Below are positions 22,935-50,026 of a stretch of 64,000 bases of DNA, piece after piece. The notes beneath the pieces were generated by a model, which was not told the DNA's origin, made no database searches, and saw only the letters and a program-made list of their open reading frames with translations. The stretch covers positions 20,978,052 through 21,042,051 of the forward strand of contig CM054144.1 in NCBI GenBank assembly GCA_028751875.1. The letters are read 5' to 3'. Both the position numbers and the translations under genes were made by a program. This DNA comes from Rapana venosa. Its lineage: Eukaryota > Mollusca > Gastropoda > Neogastropoda > Muricidae. Each line of letters begins with the position of its first letter. Positions within the stretch are counted from its first letter, which is position 1.

Positions 22935-24071
22935 GTTCATGTATACATGATACATGTAATGATGTGTATGCAAATCCATATGCTCACACACAGAATAAAA
23001 CACACATGCGCGCGCGCGCAAACACACACACCACAACCCACATTTATTTGGGGGGGGGGGATAGCCTAGAGGTCAGAACATTGTGCTCGCAATCTGACTA
23101 CCCGGGTTCGATTCCCGTTCAAGGGGAAATTTTCCTCTGGAGTTAACATCAGTGCAGACTCCACTCTCCCCCAAAGTCCTTCGGATGAGACTACAATTAT
23201 AAACCGAGGCCCCGTGTGCGAATGCATGCAGAACATCTTGTGCATCGTTATATCCTGTTCTGCTTTTCGTAAGAGTAGGCCATTGTGTGCCGGTGTGAAC
23301 AGATGACAGAATTCACAAATCTGCATACACACGGGGACTGGATGCAAAAAAGCATATAAGTGCTTATTCCATGTTGTTGTTGTGCGTTCCCCAGCTTTAC
23401 ACCCTGGGGGTCACCCAGAACATGCACTCTGCCTCACTCATCCCACCTGGGAATCAATGTGAGATAGGAAGTACACACTGGATAAGAAGTTTGCGTGTAT
23501 ACCTCTTTTTCAAGCACCTCACCATATAGGCAGCCATACTCCGACTTCTGAGGATTTTTTTTCTCCTTTAACAAAGGAGAGGTTGTTATGTTAAGAGCTT
23601 GTCATGGCTGAAGGCAATATCAACACAACATAATTTTTACAACATAACAACGTTTTAATGTAGGCCTTGGCAATTAGCTGACAATAATAACTGACACAGC
23701 TTTTGGCCTGGGCCAAGCTTATTCCATTATCCTTGATATAAAAGAATAAATAAATAAAATATATAAATACACTGACACAGTGTGATGCACGCCAACACTG
23801 TCACCCTAACACACACACACTCGCGCTCGCGCGCACCCACATACACTTTTTTCATTCCATTTGAGGTAAAAATCAATCAAGTTGAACTGATCTTTCTCTC
23901 TCTAATCTAATGTTACTTGTGCAATACCCACTCACTCAACTGGTTGACTTAGTTCAAAGTGAAAACATGCACTCACGAACACACTGTACTGGTCACTACC
24001 TGTCTTGCTTTGTAATCTACTCATGAGCAAGGTGCATACATTTAAGGAAAAGCAATTTTTGATACTTACAT
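8940..24071 (-). CDS. WBP4: WW domain-binding protein 4 (WBP4/FBP21), 9 exons, 339 aa
   Basis: Exons in transcript order: 24070-24071 (two coding bases, AT), 22008-22080, 20431-20493, 16425-16496, 14089-14170, 13076-13222, 12248-12333, 10577-10731, 8940-9279. All introns are GT-AG and the joined frame is 1020 nt with TAG at 8940-8942. Exon 2 reads ADYWKSQPRKFCDFCKCW, a matrin/U1-type zinc finger with Cys13, Cys16, His30 and His36. Residues 128-153 form a WW domain (W128, Y139-Y140, W150, P153). Residues 176-226 are Glu-rich and end in a YGAWETIRQEP motif. The last exon has PE/PD runs, four IPLPxx repeats, FKEKTVSSLG and a RNVRQRDDDD tail matching the family C-terminus. WBP4 is a nuclear protein of early spliceosomes that binds proline-rich splicing factors through its WW domains. 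Only one WW was found, whereas the vertebrate protein has two. Product identity is certain; the 5' UTR and poly(A) site were not resolved. Confidence 0.95.
9870..9950 (+). repeat. Short dispersed repeat, inverted partner at 40655-40735
   Basis: GGGTGATACAGAGGAAAGGG ... ACCTGTAGGGGAAA is repeated as its reverse complement about 31 kb away, in intron 18 of the MBTD1-like gene. Possibly a small MITE; no clear termini. Confidence 0.5.
9966..10250 (+). mobile_element. tRNA-derived SINE (internally deleted)
   Basis: It starts GATAGCCTGGTGGTTAGAG (box A), then jumps to GACTATAAACCGAGGCCCCG and continues through the family body to AAGCACATGAGTGCTTATTC and an (AAAT)n tail. The box B region is missing. 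Confidence 0.8.
10254..10565 (+). mobile_element. tRNA-derived SINE, head to tail with the previous copy
   Basis: It starts at the box B (GACCCGGGTTCGAATC) and runs to an (AAAT)n tail that ends 11 bp from the WBP4 exon 8 donor, in antisense orientation to WBP4. Confidence 0.85.
11707..11742 (+). repeat. Poly(C) run of 36 followed by (CA)n
   Basis: An uninterrupted run of C immediately followed by ACACACACAC in WBP4 intron 7. The length is unlikely to be sequenced exactly. Confidence 0.85.
11955..12215 (-). mobile_element. SINE with tRNA/5S-like head (copy D)
   Basis: On the minus strand the head reads GGCTCAGAGGTCAAAGCAC, then GTGAAGCAGCATTGAG and GCGGATGGGTGAGTG, then the family body with GGTCAGGGAAGGTAAAGCAG. 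It lies in WBP4 intron 7 next to exon 7. Confidence 0.75.
12248..13222 (-). other. WBP4: WBP4 WW domain, split over exons 6 and 7
   Basis: Exon 6 (13076-13222) encodes a Lys/Ser-rich linker and then WFEAKSPEGYSYYWNVTTN. Exon 7 (12248-12333) continues ESVWEPPEDF. The two signature Trp residues are 22 apart, the final Pro is present, and the third aromatic of the YYY block is Trp. The phase-1 intron between them contains a long (CA)n tract starting about 37 bp past the donor. Confidence 0.9.
12971..13038 (+). repeat. (CA)n microsatellite in WBP4 intron 6
   Basis: About 34 uninterrupted CA units; on the transcribed strand this is (GU)n about 37 nt past the exon 6 donor. Confidence 0.9.
13780..14072 (-). 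mobile_element. SINE with tRNA/5S-like head (copy C, well preserved)
   Basis: The minus strand reads GGATAGCTTAGTGGTCAGAG (tRNA-type box A), then GTTAAGCAGCATTGAGC and GGTTACCAAGTGGATGGATA (5S-like), then a body with TCACCCAGCTGTAAACAGG. The head lies 17 bp from WBP4 exon 5. Confidence 0.8.
14280..14502 (+). mobile_element. 5'-truncated SINE with poly(A) tail
   Basis: The body from GAGCTTCATCCACTTAACGG through GGTGTCTGTATCTCTCGGGC to a run of 12 A matches the minus strand of 55940-56210, where the same element still has its tRNA-like head. Confidence 0.7.
14503..14985 (+). repeat. Unclassified dispersed repeat of about 480 bp
   Basis: It matches the reverse complement of 52005-52435 over its 3' part, and of 55793-55935 over its 5' part. 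Landmarks are GGTTTCTCTGGTCTCATGG, GTTGCCACCTTGGGAGGGC and GTGACCCAGCAGCAGTGCAG. No coding potential or terminal repeats recognised. Confidence 0.65.
15070..15360 (+). mobile_element. SINE with tRNA/5S-like head (copy B, well preserved)
   Basis: GGATAGCTCAGTGGTCGGGG is followed by AAGTTAAGCAGCATTGAGC and AGTTGGATGGGTGACTG, then CACCCAGCTGTAAATGGG and an end at GGACACCTTTACC. It lies in WBP4 intron 4. Confidence 0.82.
16040..16255 (-). mobile_element. tRNA-derived SINE, 3' two thirds
   Basis: The reverse complement of GGATAATGGAATAAGCACTC ... GTCTCATCCGAAGGAC matches the family body. The head is replaced by a (GT)n tract at 16257-16350. It lies in WBP4 intron 4. Confidence 0.75.
16998..17150 (+). 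repeat. Short interspersed repeat with (GAA)n tail
   Basis: This is the better-preserved partner of 3715-3850. It includes AATAAAGAAGACGACGAAG and then (GAA)n, typical of a non-LTR-driven 3' end. It lies in WBP4 intron 3. Confidence 0.5.
17611..17792 (+). repeat. Two long (GT)n blocks with duplicated flank
   Basis: (GT)n at about 17611-17692 and 17733-17790. Each block is followed by the same CTCATGAAAATAAGTACTCC sequence, so the block plus flank was duplicated. It lies in WBP4 intron 3. Confidence 0.85.
17849..19327 (-). mobile_element. Decayed piggyBac-like transposon between TTAA sites
   Basis: The left terminus is TTAA (17845-17848) then CCCTCTTGTTG. The right terminus on the opposite strand is TTAA (19331-19328) then CCCTCTTATCC, giving an 8-9 bp inverted repeat. 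Inside, the minus strand encodes a transposase remnant with VFSLLPHFCFETAMAETNRY (near 18745-18680), matching the conserved ETNRYA block of piggyBac transposases. The rest is degraded and contains a (GT)n/(G)n tract at 18555-18602. It lies in WBP4 intron 3. Confidence 0.7.
19805..19869 (+). repeat. LINE/SINE 3' tail fragment (second copy)
   Basis: This is the same tail as 6379-6440, here with ATGGGATGAATAAAGTATTT. It lies in WBP4 intron 3. Confidence 0.5.
20634..21318 (-). mobile_element. 5'-truncated LINE with 11-bp target-site duplication
   Basis: The direct repeat CAGTATACTAT flanks the insert at 20623-20633 and 21319-21329. The minus strand encodes the end of a non-LTR retrotransposon ORF2: SFKYLGAIVSDQGSKPE, SIFLYACESWTLTADLERR, RKLKWYGHVTRS, GGRRRGRPRKSWEDN, with a stop close to the (GATA)n 3' tail. 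The frame is open, so insertion is young. A different LINE family from 4133-4865. It lies in WBP4 intron 2. Confidence 0.9.
22008..22080 (-). other. WBP4: WBP4 exon 2: U1-type zinc finger and completion of the start codon
   Basis: The acceptor TTTGCTTAG precedes GGCTGACTATTGG. The first G completes the ATG begun by the AT at the end of exon 1, whose donor is GTAAGT at 24069-24064. The exon encodes residues 2-25 including the first zinc-ligand pair (Cys13, Cys16). The His pair (30, 36) comes from exon 3 at 20431-20493. Confidence 0.9.
22879..22926 (+). repeat. (TA)n microsatellite
   Basis: About 24 uninterrupted TA units in WBP4 intron 1. Confidence 0.85.
23057..23762 (+). mobile_element. tRNA-derived SINE split by a nested insertion
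   Basis: Part 1 (23057-23371) has GGGATAGCCTAGAGGTCAG (box A), CCGGGTTCGATTCCCG (box B) and the body with GAGACTACAATTATAAACCG. Part 2 (23717-23762) continues CTTATTCCATTATCCTTGAT and an (AAAT)n tail. This is the best full-length member of the most common SINE here. Confidence 0.88.
23372..23716 (-). mobile_element. 345-bp SINE-like element nested in a SINE
   Basis: It is flanked by the direct repeat GCTTATTCCA (23362-23371 and 23717-23726), which restores the host SINE when one copy is removed. On the minus strand it ends in ACAACAACAACA, a short-repeat tail. Part of it recurs at window positions 1-150. No tRNA head was recognised. Confidence 0.75.
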
Positions 24072-24443
24072 GCTGAATGCGTTTTAAAATCGCAGTAAAA
24101 CTCATGCAATGATGGTAAAGAGGTAGTAGGCCTAGGGGCTATCCTGCACCCTGCACATGCATCGGAAGTTTATATGTTCACGCATGCGTAGTAAATTTCT
24201 TAGTTTCGCGGTAATTGTTTTCTGCATTTCTACTGGTCAAAATTACTACATCTAATTGTAATTGACCAATCGTTAGATTTGTCTTATTAACTATGCATGT
24301 CAGGACGCATGCGTATAAGCTGTTTTGTTGTCCCAGTGTCTCCTGCAAAGCGGCCAGCAACGCGAGCGTTACAAAAGTTTACGTTTTGAGTGAAATAGGG
24401 TTTGCCTCCATAAATCAGCATGATTTAATCATAGACACAGAAA
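24072..24443. promoter_or_regulatory. Probable bidirectional promoter of WBP4 and the MBTD1-like gene
   Basis: The gap between the WBP4 start (minus) and the MBTD1-like start (plus) is only 373 bp and must contain both 5' UTRs and both transcription starts. It is richer in CpG than its surroundings. It holds two copies of the palindrome ACGCATGCGT (24180-24189 and 24305-24314), which resemble NRF-1 half sites. It also has an ETS-like CGGAAG near 24163, a CCAAT at about 24266, and an inverted repeat TGGTCA...TGACCA around 24234-24268. No TATA box is obvious. Short head-to-head spacing of housekeeping genes usually means shared control; this is inferred, not shown. Confidence 0.65.
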
Positions 24444-42995
<18,552 letters not shown>

Positions 42996-44870
42996 GTTGT
43001 GGGTTTATCCATTGTGGGACATTTACAGCACTGCCATAAACTTGATTGGTGATGTACGTTGCTGATCGATGACGCTTGCCTAGGGCAATTTGCTCTGTCT
43101 CTGCCTTCGTTCTTCCTTTGGCCTCATTGACCTTCAGGATCAGAATGCACAGAATGTATTATTATGTATATTTTATGTGTGCAATCGAGCATATATGTAT
43201 GTATATATATGTGTGTGTGTATATATATATTTCACTGTCAATGTTATCTGTGCATCTGGGTCAGTCTCTGAAAAAGGGTTCAAAAGGGTGACAGAGGAGG
43301 CCAAAAAGAAAACTGTTCAGTTTTTTTGTTTTTTTTTAAATTCACTTTCAGCATTAAGTATAACTACTTATCTGGTGACATTAATGATGTTTAGAGCAAG
43401 ACCTTTGTGTGCTTTGGTGTAGTGGGGGGTCAAAGAGGTCAACCGTCGAGACTCCCTGATGGTAACATGGATCCCATACAGCCATGTACAAGTCTATTCT
43501 TAATTGTTATTTCTACATTTAGATGACAGTATTTAGTTTTAAAAACATCAAATACAGGGTTTCTGTGGATATCTGAAGACAAAATATTTAAAAGATGGTT
43601 TTAAACAATTTTATTTACAAACATTGGTTACAGCAAGTCGCAAGTGAAACATTACATTAAAAAAAAAAAATTGTAAGACATCAGTGGCCACATTCAATGG
43701 TGTCACTGAATCAGTTCAATATAGCACTGTATTAAATGAGTATAGAGTCATTTTAAGTTATTGTAGTATTTACAGTGCAGGTCTGACTTTTGTAGAAATC
43801 TTGATAGTAACATGGACACAATGTAGCAATTTTACCGCTGGTGTTTTTCCACTGACACAATGAGCACTTGAATTGACATCATGTGGTATTGGTGGGATCT
43901 TGTGATTGGCCGAGTGAAATTTAAACACTTAATTCTTCCTACAACACACAAAATATAGTCTGATATTCTTTGATCTTGTAACGCTGAACCCGTTGAAGGA
44001 TTATTACAAAAACAATCCATTATATCGACATTCCACAAAGTTACGAGCAAATACATTACTCTTTGGAATAGATATTCTTCGTTCTTTCATCATGTATGAT
44101 GAAATGGGGACAACTCATTCGCATATCCGTCTGCTGGGGCACACTCGAATACATTGCTTGTGGACACTGGCAGTTGCCATGTCGAGGTAAAAAAACAAAG
44201 TTCGATTTTCTCACATACACAACATGCTTTCAAATCAAAACCACCATGCTTGTATAGTTCATGTAGTTTTTAATTTACATACTAAAAGCATTTTAAACTT
44301 ATACATTCATGAACCTTTTCAGTGTCACAAAATGGCATGCTCTGAACAGTGCTTTTCAGTCACATTTTTTTTGTTTTTCTACATGCATGTCAGACAGACA
44401 AACGGAAGACTGTTCATGGTGTTTTTTCAATGTATGTTTGTGCCTGTGTTGCGAGAAATAATTAATTTTGCAGTCTTATGCATCGGCAACATTTTTAAGG
44501 TACCCTCTGTTGACCCCCTTTCTGGAGACTGACCCATACGTGTGCGTATGCAAACAATTTTTGGTGGGAGGGACAGATTCTTTTTTTATTTTTGTCTTAC
44601 CATAATCATGTGAACTATGTTCCTGTACTATTCATTTATGTTTCTTTGATTGGATTTGCTATTTTAATGTTTAATCAATATTTCACAGTCTCATGCTTGT
44701 GTGACTGCAACAGTTGTACTCTGTCAAGTAATTAAAGGTTCCCTCTTTCTTTCCTCTACTCACCTGCAATTTAAGTGTGCAAAGTGCACACTATAACACA
44801 TACATTATTCCCTTTTTCATCCCCTCCTGGTCTTTTTATATAGCTGCTATTCTCTCATGTGTTGAATAAA
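42996..44870 (+). other. MBTD1: Probable 3' UTR of the MBTD1-like gene
   Basis: No further coding exon follows the TGA. The first canonical AATAAA on this strand that I see is at 44865-44870 (context GTTGAATAAAAAG), giving a 3' UTR of about 1.9 kb. A second good signal lies at 47666-47671 (TTCAATAAAATG), so a longer isoform is possible. The segment is AT-rich with a (TA/TG) tract at 43200-43230. Confidence 0.5.
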
Positions 44871-45461
44871 AAGATTTACACGAACCTGCATGAAATGGGT
44901 AATACAGAAGTTGTGTTTAGTTGTGTGTGTGGTGATGCATAACAGTGTGGTTGAAGTTGGAAAACTGTGCAAAAACATGACTTTGAAAACTGGATCTGGT
45001 CAGCGTGCTGATATGCAAGTACATGATTTTACAGGTGCATTGTGGACAGTGAAGAAGCAGATGAATGACTTGGTGGTAGGCATTGTTTTGGTAAACAAGT
45101 GGAAAACGGAAAGTGTTACATTGGGGCATTAGATGGAACTAAGGATATCGTTTTGAGGATTATACTCTTCATTATGTAATGTGCTGTGCATCATATGCCA
45201 GAGACTTTGTAAGTACATACTGTTTCCTTTTCTTCTTTTGTTTTTGAAATTTTAAAGAGGCATTGGAGTTAGGCACCCATCTCATTCTACTGGTTCAAAT
45301 CACATGGGAGTTTTGGGGGGTTTTGTTTAGTTTTTTTTGGGGGGGTGTTCCTCATGCATTCCACATTACTTTGAACTCTGTTCTGGATACTAGTCTATCA
45401 AATGAATTGAGAAACCAGCATTCCTCCTCATTGAGCATGTGTTCCATGCACCTTTTAAATT

Positions 45462-45660
45462 GATATACAGGGGTAACTCTCTCTGACATGTGCACACGTT
45501 AAAACCCGTTCCACTTTTTGTAAGAGTAGGTAGGCCATTGTGTGCCCGTGGAAATGGATGACAAAATTGACAAAACTGCATACACAGGGGGACTGCATGT
45601 AAAAAAGCACATGAGTGCTTACCCACTATCCTCAAAATCAAAATAATAATAAATAAATCT
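45462..45660 (+). mobile_element. 5'-truncated tRNA-derived SINE
   Basis: CACACGTTAAAACCCGTTCC through GACTGCATGTAAAAAAGCAC to an AATAAATAAAT tail; the same family as 23057. Confidence 0.75.
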
Positions 45661-45780
45661 CTGTGAGAACAACTGTTGTATGATAAAGTACAGAAAAACA
45701 ATCGCCAAGAAACTGCACAAGATGTCTGTGCAAACATTACTTTGTGACTATGATTTAATTTTTTTAATAATTTCATGGGT

Positions 45781-46075
45781 TGGTGAGATAACCTTGTGGT
45801 TAGAGCATTGCGCATGTGATTTGATGGCCCCGGAATTGAGCCACCATGGAAGCATCCATTTGAGGGGCTTTATTCATTGGAGTTAACATCAGTACTGACT
45901 CCACTCCCCTGAAAGTCCTTTAGATGAGACTATAAACTGAGGTCCTTCACGCGAATGCATGCAGAACATCTTATGTGCACATTAAAACCCGTTCCACCTT
46001 TGGGTAGAGTAGGCCATTGCATACCAGTAGGAACAGATGACAAAATTTGAAAAAAGCATGCACACTGCCATGTTT
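45781..46075 (+). mobile_element. tRNA-derived SINE, 3' truncated
   Basis: GATAACCTTGTGGTTAGAGC (box A) with a degraded box B, then GAGTTAACATCAGTACTGAC and GAGACTATAAACTGAGG. It ends before the usual tail. Confidence 0.75.
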
Positions 46076-49000
46076 AGACATCATCCCACAAGCTGGAATG
46101 TGGCAGCCTTCATGGTGGGCAAAAAACAACAAATGGTCACATACGTAAAATCTAACTATTGGTGAACCTCAAAGCTCTAGCTGAGGAATGAAAAAATAAA
46201 CTATTAAAAACTATTTCATTGCAAATAATGACAAGTTTGTGCTCCAAGACCACATAATGTTTTACCTTCAACTTTCCCCCCCTCTTTTTAAATCCTACTT
46301 CTTATCCCACTAGAAGTTGCTTTGTTCTATAAGCCCCCTCCCCCCCCTTCATTTTAAAGAGGGATAAAACCTCAAAGCAAGAAAGAAGCTATGTCTTTGG
46401 ATATGCTACATTGAAATATGACTATCTGCTAGAATGAGGTCAGTCACTTTGTTCTGGTGTCTTCCGTTCATTGGTTTTCCTGATCTTCGATCTCTCATTT
46501 AGCCATATGGAGATATTCTAAATATTTTTTGGCATGTGTTGTAATGTTTAGCATAAAAACACCAAAATAAAAATCTTACTTATGCATTAATTCAGTCAAT
46601 GTACTTAAGTAACCCTTTGAGAAAGTCATGAGCCCAAGGTTCAGTCAGCTTTTTGTTAATATTCAAGAACTAGCCAGGTTATAAACTCCAGGGTGTTTTC
46701 AGTAAAGGTTTGGGGTTTTTTAAAGCATAGACAAAATAGATGGCAAACAATGCATTGTGTTACAAGTCACAATCATGAGTTGAGGGTGTGTCAATTTCAC
46801 TGTGGTATAGAATAAGCTCAGACATCGGTTTCAACAGTGTATTGTTTGCGACTTATGGCAGTGAATCCTTTTTTATGTATGATACTCAACGTAAGAACCA
46901 TTGGAACAGTAATTATTGTTGTATGTATTGAACTTCAGTTATGTTATTACTCGTGAGGTGCACACACCATTGTTGAGAATTGAGAGCAGTTGTCTAATTC
47001 ATGAACAGTAGTATAATAAATTGTTATGCATATTGCATCATTTCAGTATTCCTGTAGTGTAACTCATGGTGGGTGATGAGCACTTATTGGTGGAAGGCAG
47101 CGTTTTAAGTCTGCTGTGAATGTTCGGCCGCCAGCAGTTCTGACCCTAAAGGCAACGACATAAGCCGGGTTCAGCTTGGACCGTGTATAAATAAATAAAT
47201 ATATGTATGTGTGTGTCTATAAAATCTCCATGAAAAAAAATCTTTAGTAATAAAAGGGATCTTAGAAATTAAGGGTTTATCTTGCACCTGGATGTGCTTT
47301 TTAAAGAATTTTAAGGCCTTGGAAAGAGGGCCCTCAAAATGGACTTTATTTTAGGACTGTACAAAGTCTTGCTGCATGGTGTCTGATATCACCATTTCCA
47401 GCTCATGTGTAGTGTCTTCTGTTTCCCTTGTTTTAGAGAACTAACTGAAATCAGCATGCCAAAGCGCCATCCTAGCCTCTTTCCCTTACCAGATTATTTG
47501 TAGATTTTTTTTTACTTTAGTCAAGTGCTGTATGTACAAATGAAAACCGATTATATCAGTTACAATATAGTTGTGGGAGCTGTACAGCAAATGTGTGCAC
47601 AGTGATTCTTTCATTTCTGCTCACCTGTTCGTGTACTGCCATCTTATCTCACTGAAACTTTCTTCAATAAAATGCCGTTTTTACAAATAAAGAAGAGTGC
47701 AAAGCAAGGCTGTTGATAGTATGATGATCACATGCATAAGAGGTGTGATATCTTTGTTGTGTTGGTCACAAGTGGACAAGAAGATTTGCTTACTTAGTTC
47801 ATTGTTTACTCTGTTGACTTTTATTGTGGCAAGTTCTTTGCAAATGAAAGCAAAGCCAGAAAAATGTCAGACTTTTGAACCGTTTTCTAAATTTTAATTA
47901 TGTACAGTAATTTCAAATTTTTACCATTTGTATCTAGCTTTATCAAACACAGGACTTATGAGAATTTCGTGCAAGAACTTGAGAATTTCGTGCAAGAACT
48001 TGGATTGTACATGGTGAAATGTAACTGGACTTGACAAGAAAATATGCATTGCCTACATGATGTAGCCTACATTTTGTGGTCACAAGACAGTTTCAGATCA
48101 TAGAAAAGGTGGCGTTATGTGCAATGAGTTATCATTGGCAGCTTTGTTGGGAAACTGTTGTGTGCATTGCAGGTTCATTTTCATCCCATACTTGTGTTGT
48201 GTCAACCTGACGGTGCTACTGTGGCCTTGCAATGGAGGACAGTTGGAATGTCAAGCTACTGTTGTGGGTTTTTCTGTTGTCATGGGGTGTGATCATTCAG
48301 AGAAATAAACTTTTGCAAATAAGACAGTGATGTACAGTGTACTGAAGTCGAGTCCTGGTAGAGAGGGCACTGCAAAATTGGCAGATATTTTGAATCCGTT
48401 TTATGTACTGTACATGACAATATAAACTGACATAACTGTATTTCTATTGTGTCTTGCTTGTACAAAAAATGACTGTAAAACTTTGGAATTATTGGTACGG
48501 TAACTAAATTACAAACCAGGTTACTGCATTGACGCATTTGTAACCAAGTTTTGTATTGGTCTTAAAGTTGTGTCAGACTTGCACAGTTTGCCCTGCCATT
48601 TGCTTTGTTTGTATGGTTATTAAATGTACATCCCTGTTTCAAATACGTTTTTTTTACCCTGTTATGTGGGAGTGAGTGGAAGAAAGCAAACTTTATGTCA
48701 GGTTACTTGGATTTTAATGAAATCATGTACTTTTTAAATGATCTGCCTTACCCCATTATGTGGGAGTGTGTGAAAAATCTTTATGCAGAGTTTGCCTGCC
48801 CTGGAAAAGGTAGTCATCATGTAAGTGCTTGTGCACTGTGTTATGGCTTCATTTTTAGCATTTTCGGTAAAGATATCACATGAGGAACATTTGCATTTCA
48901 ATTTAAACACATAGACGATGCAGAAACAGAAACACGTCCAATGTTTTATATCTGTTTTTCCTATTTGTTTGTGCTAGTTATTTCTACTAGCAAGGATTGA

Positions 49001-49310
49001 AAGAACATCTTTGCTTCTGGTTTTCATAGAAATGTATTTATTCAGATCAAATTTATATTTGTTCACCTCCTCCATTTCGGTTATTATTTCTCGACTTCAT
49101 GCCAGTGGAGAAGAAAGTTTTGTAGAGAGTGAGCATGCAGTTTCAGAAATGTTAAAAATTTGATGGAAAGGGCAGTTGGATCTGGACCCTTCAGGAGTAT
49201 TTTCACAGGTTGGATTTCAGAGCATTATCAAACTTTGAAAAGCTAGAAACATACTACACCATGCACAGTTATATATAACAACAAAGAAAACCGGATGAAC
49301 TCGCCAACAC

Positions 49311-50026
49311 AAAAGTTTATTTTTTTTCTTGTACATCATACAAACATCTAATGACATCAAACAACATCATATGAGAAACTTAATGATGACATCAAATGAC
49401 TTGAAACAAGATGCAATGTAGTATTGTCCTCTTGAGCCATCTCAATGGCTCTGGAAATAAAATATGTGGCTCAGCTGAAAATATCTGTGACTGAGGAAAA
49501 TGAATGTACATGTCTGTACTAACATACGGAAAACAAACTAAATCATGTACTTATGATGAGAAGGGGAAAAGAACATTCACAAGAATAACCAAATTACAGA
49601 CACTTTTTTTTTCCAAACAAACTGGTCAGTATTAAACCAATCTTGACTTTTATCAAGGTTATTGTTGAGCATTCCATATTTCATCAAACTGAAAACTTCC
49701 TAAAATATCTTTGTTGGCCTTGGATAATCATGAAATACTTTTGAAACATATAAATTTGAAAGAATGTCTTTCAGATTTGTGAGATGACTGATCTCAAAAC
49801 GATCAAGATGAGGATTACTGATGATGATGACAACGACAATGATGTAAACACAACAGCTAAAGATCAAAACTGTTGACATATGATGGAGCGATTTACATCC
49901 AGAGCCTTTGGGAAAAGAGGACCTTCATCTTCTGTCTCACTTTGTACAGGGCCCCACCCTCCAGCTGTGACAGCTTGCAGGCAGGGACTTACATGGTGGG
50001 GAATGGGATAGCAGGATGAATGCAAT
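49311..50026 (-). other. SUMO: Probable 3' UTR of the SUMO gene
   Basis: Downstream of the SUMO stop codon (50027-50029) the minus strand carries AATAAA at 49321-49316 followed by an A/T-rich stretch. This would give a 3' UTR of about 0.7 kb. No other gene is evident. Confidence 0.55.

Larger units (their letters stand above)
44871..49310. other. Spacer or extended 3' UTR between convergent genes
   Basis: No gene recognised. It contains two fragments of the SINE described at 23057 (45462-45660 and 45781-46075), a 21-bp direct duplication near 47962-48002, and otherwise AT-rich unique-looking sequence with several AATAAA signals in plus orientation (47666, 48303). Confidence 0.5.
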
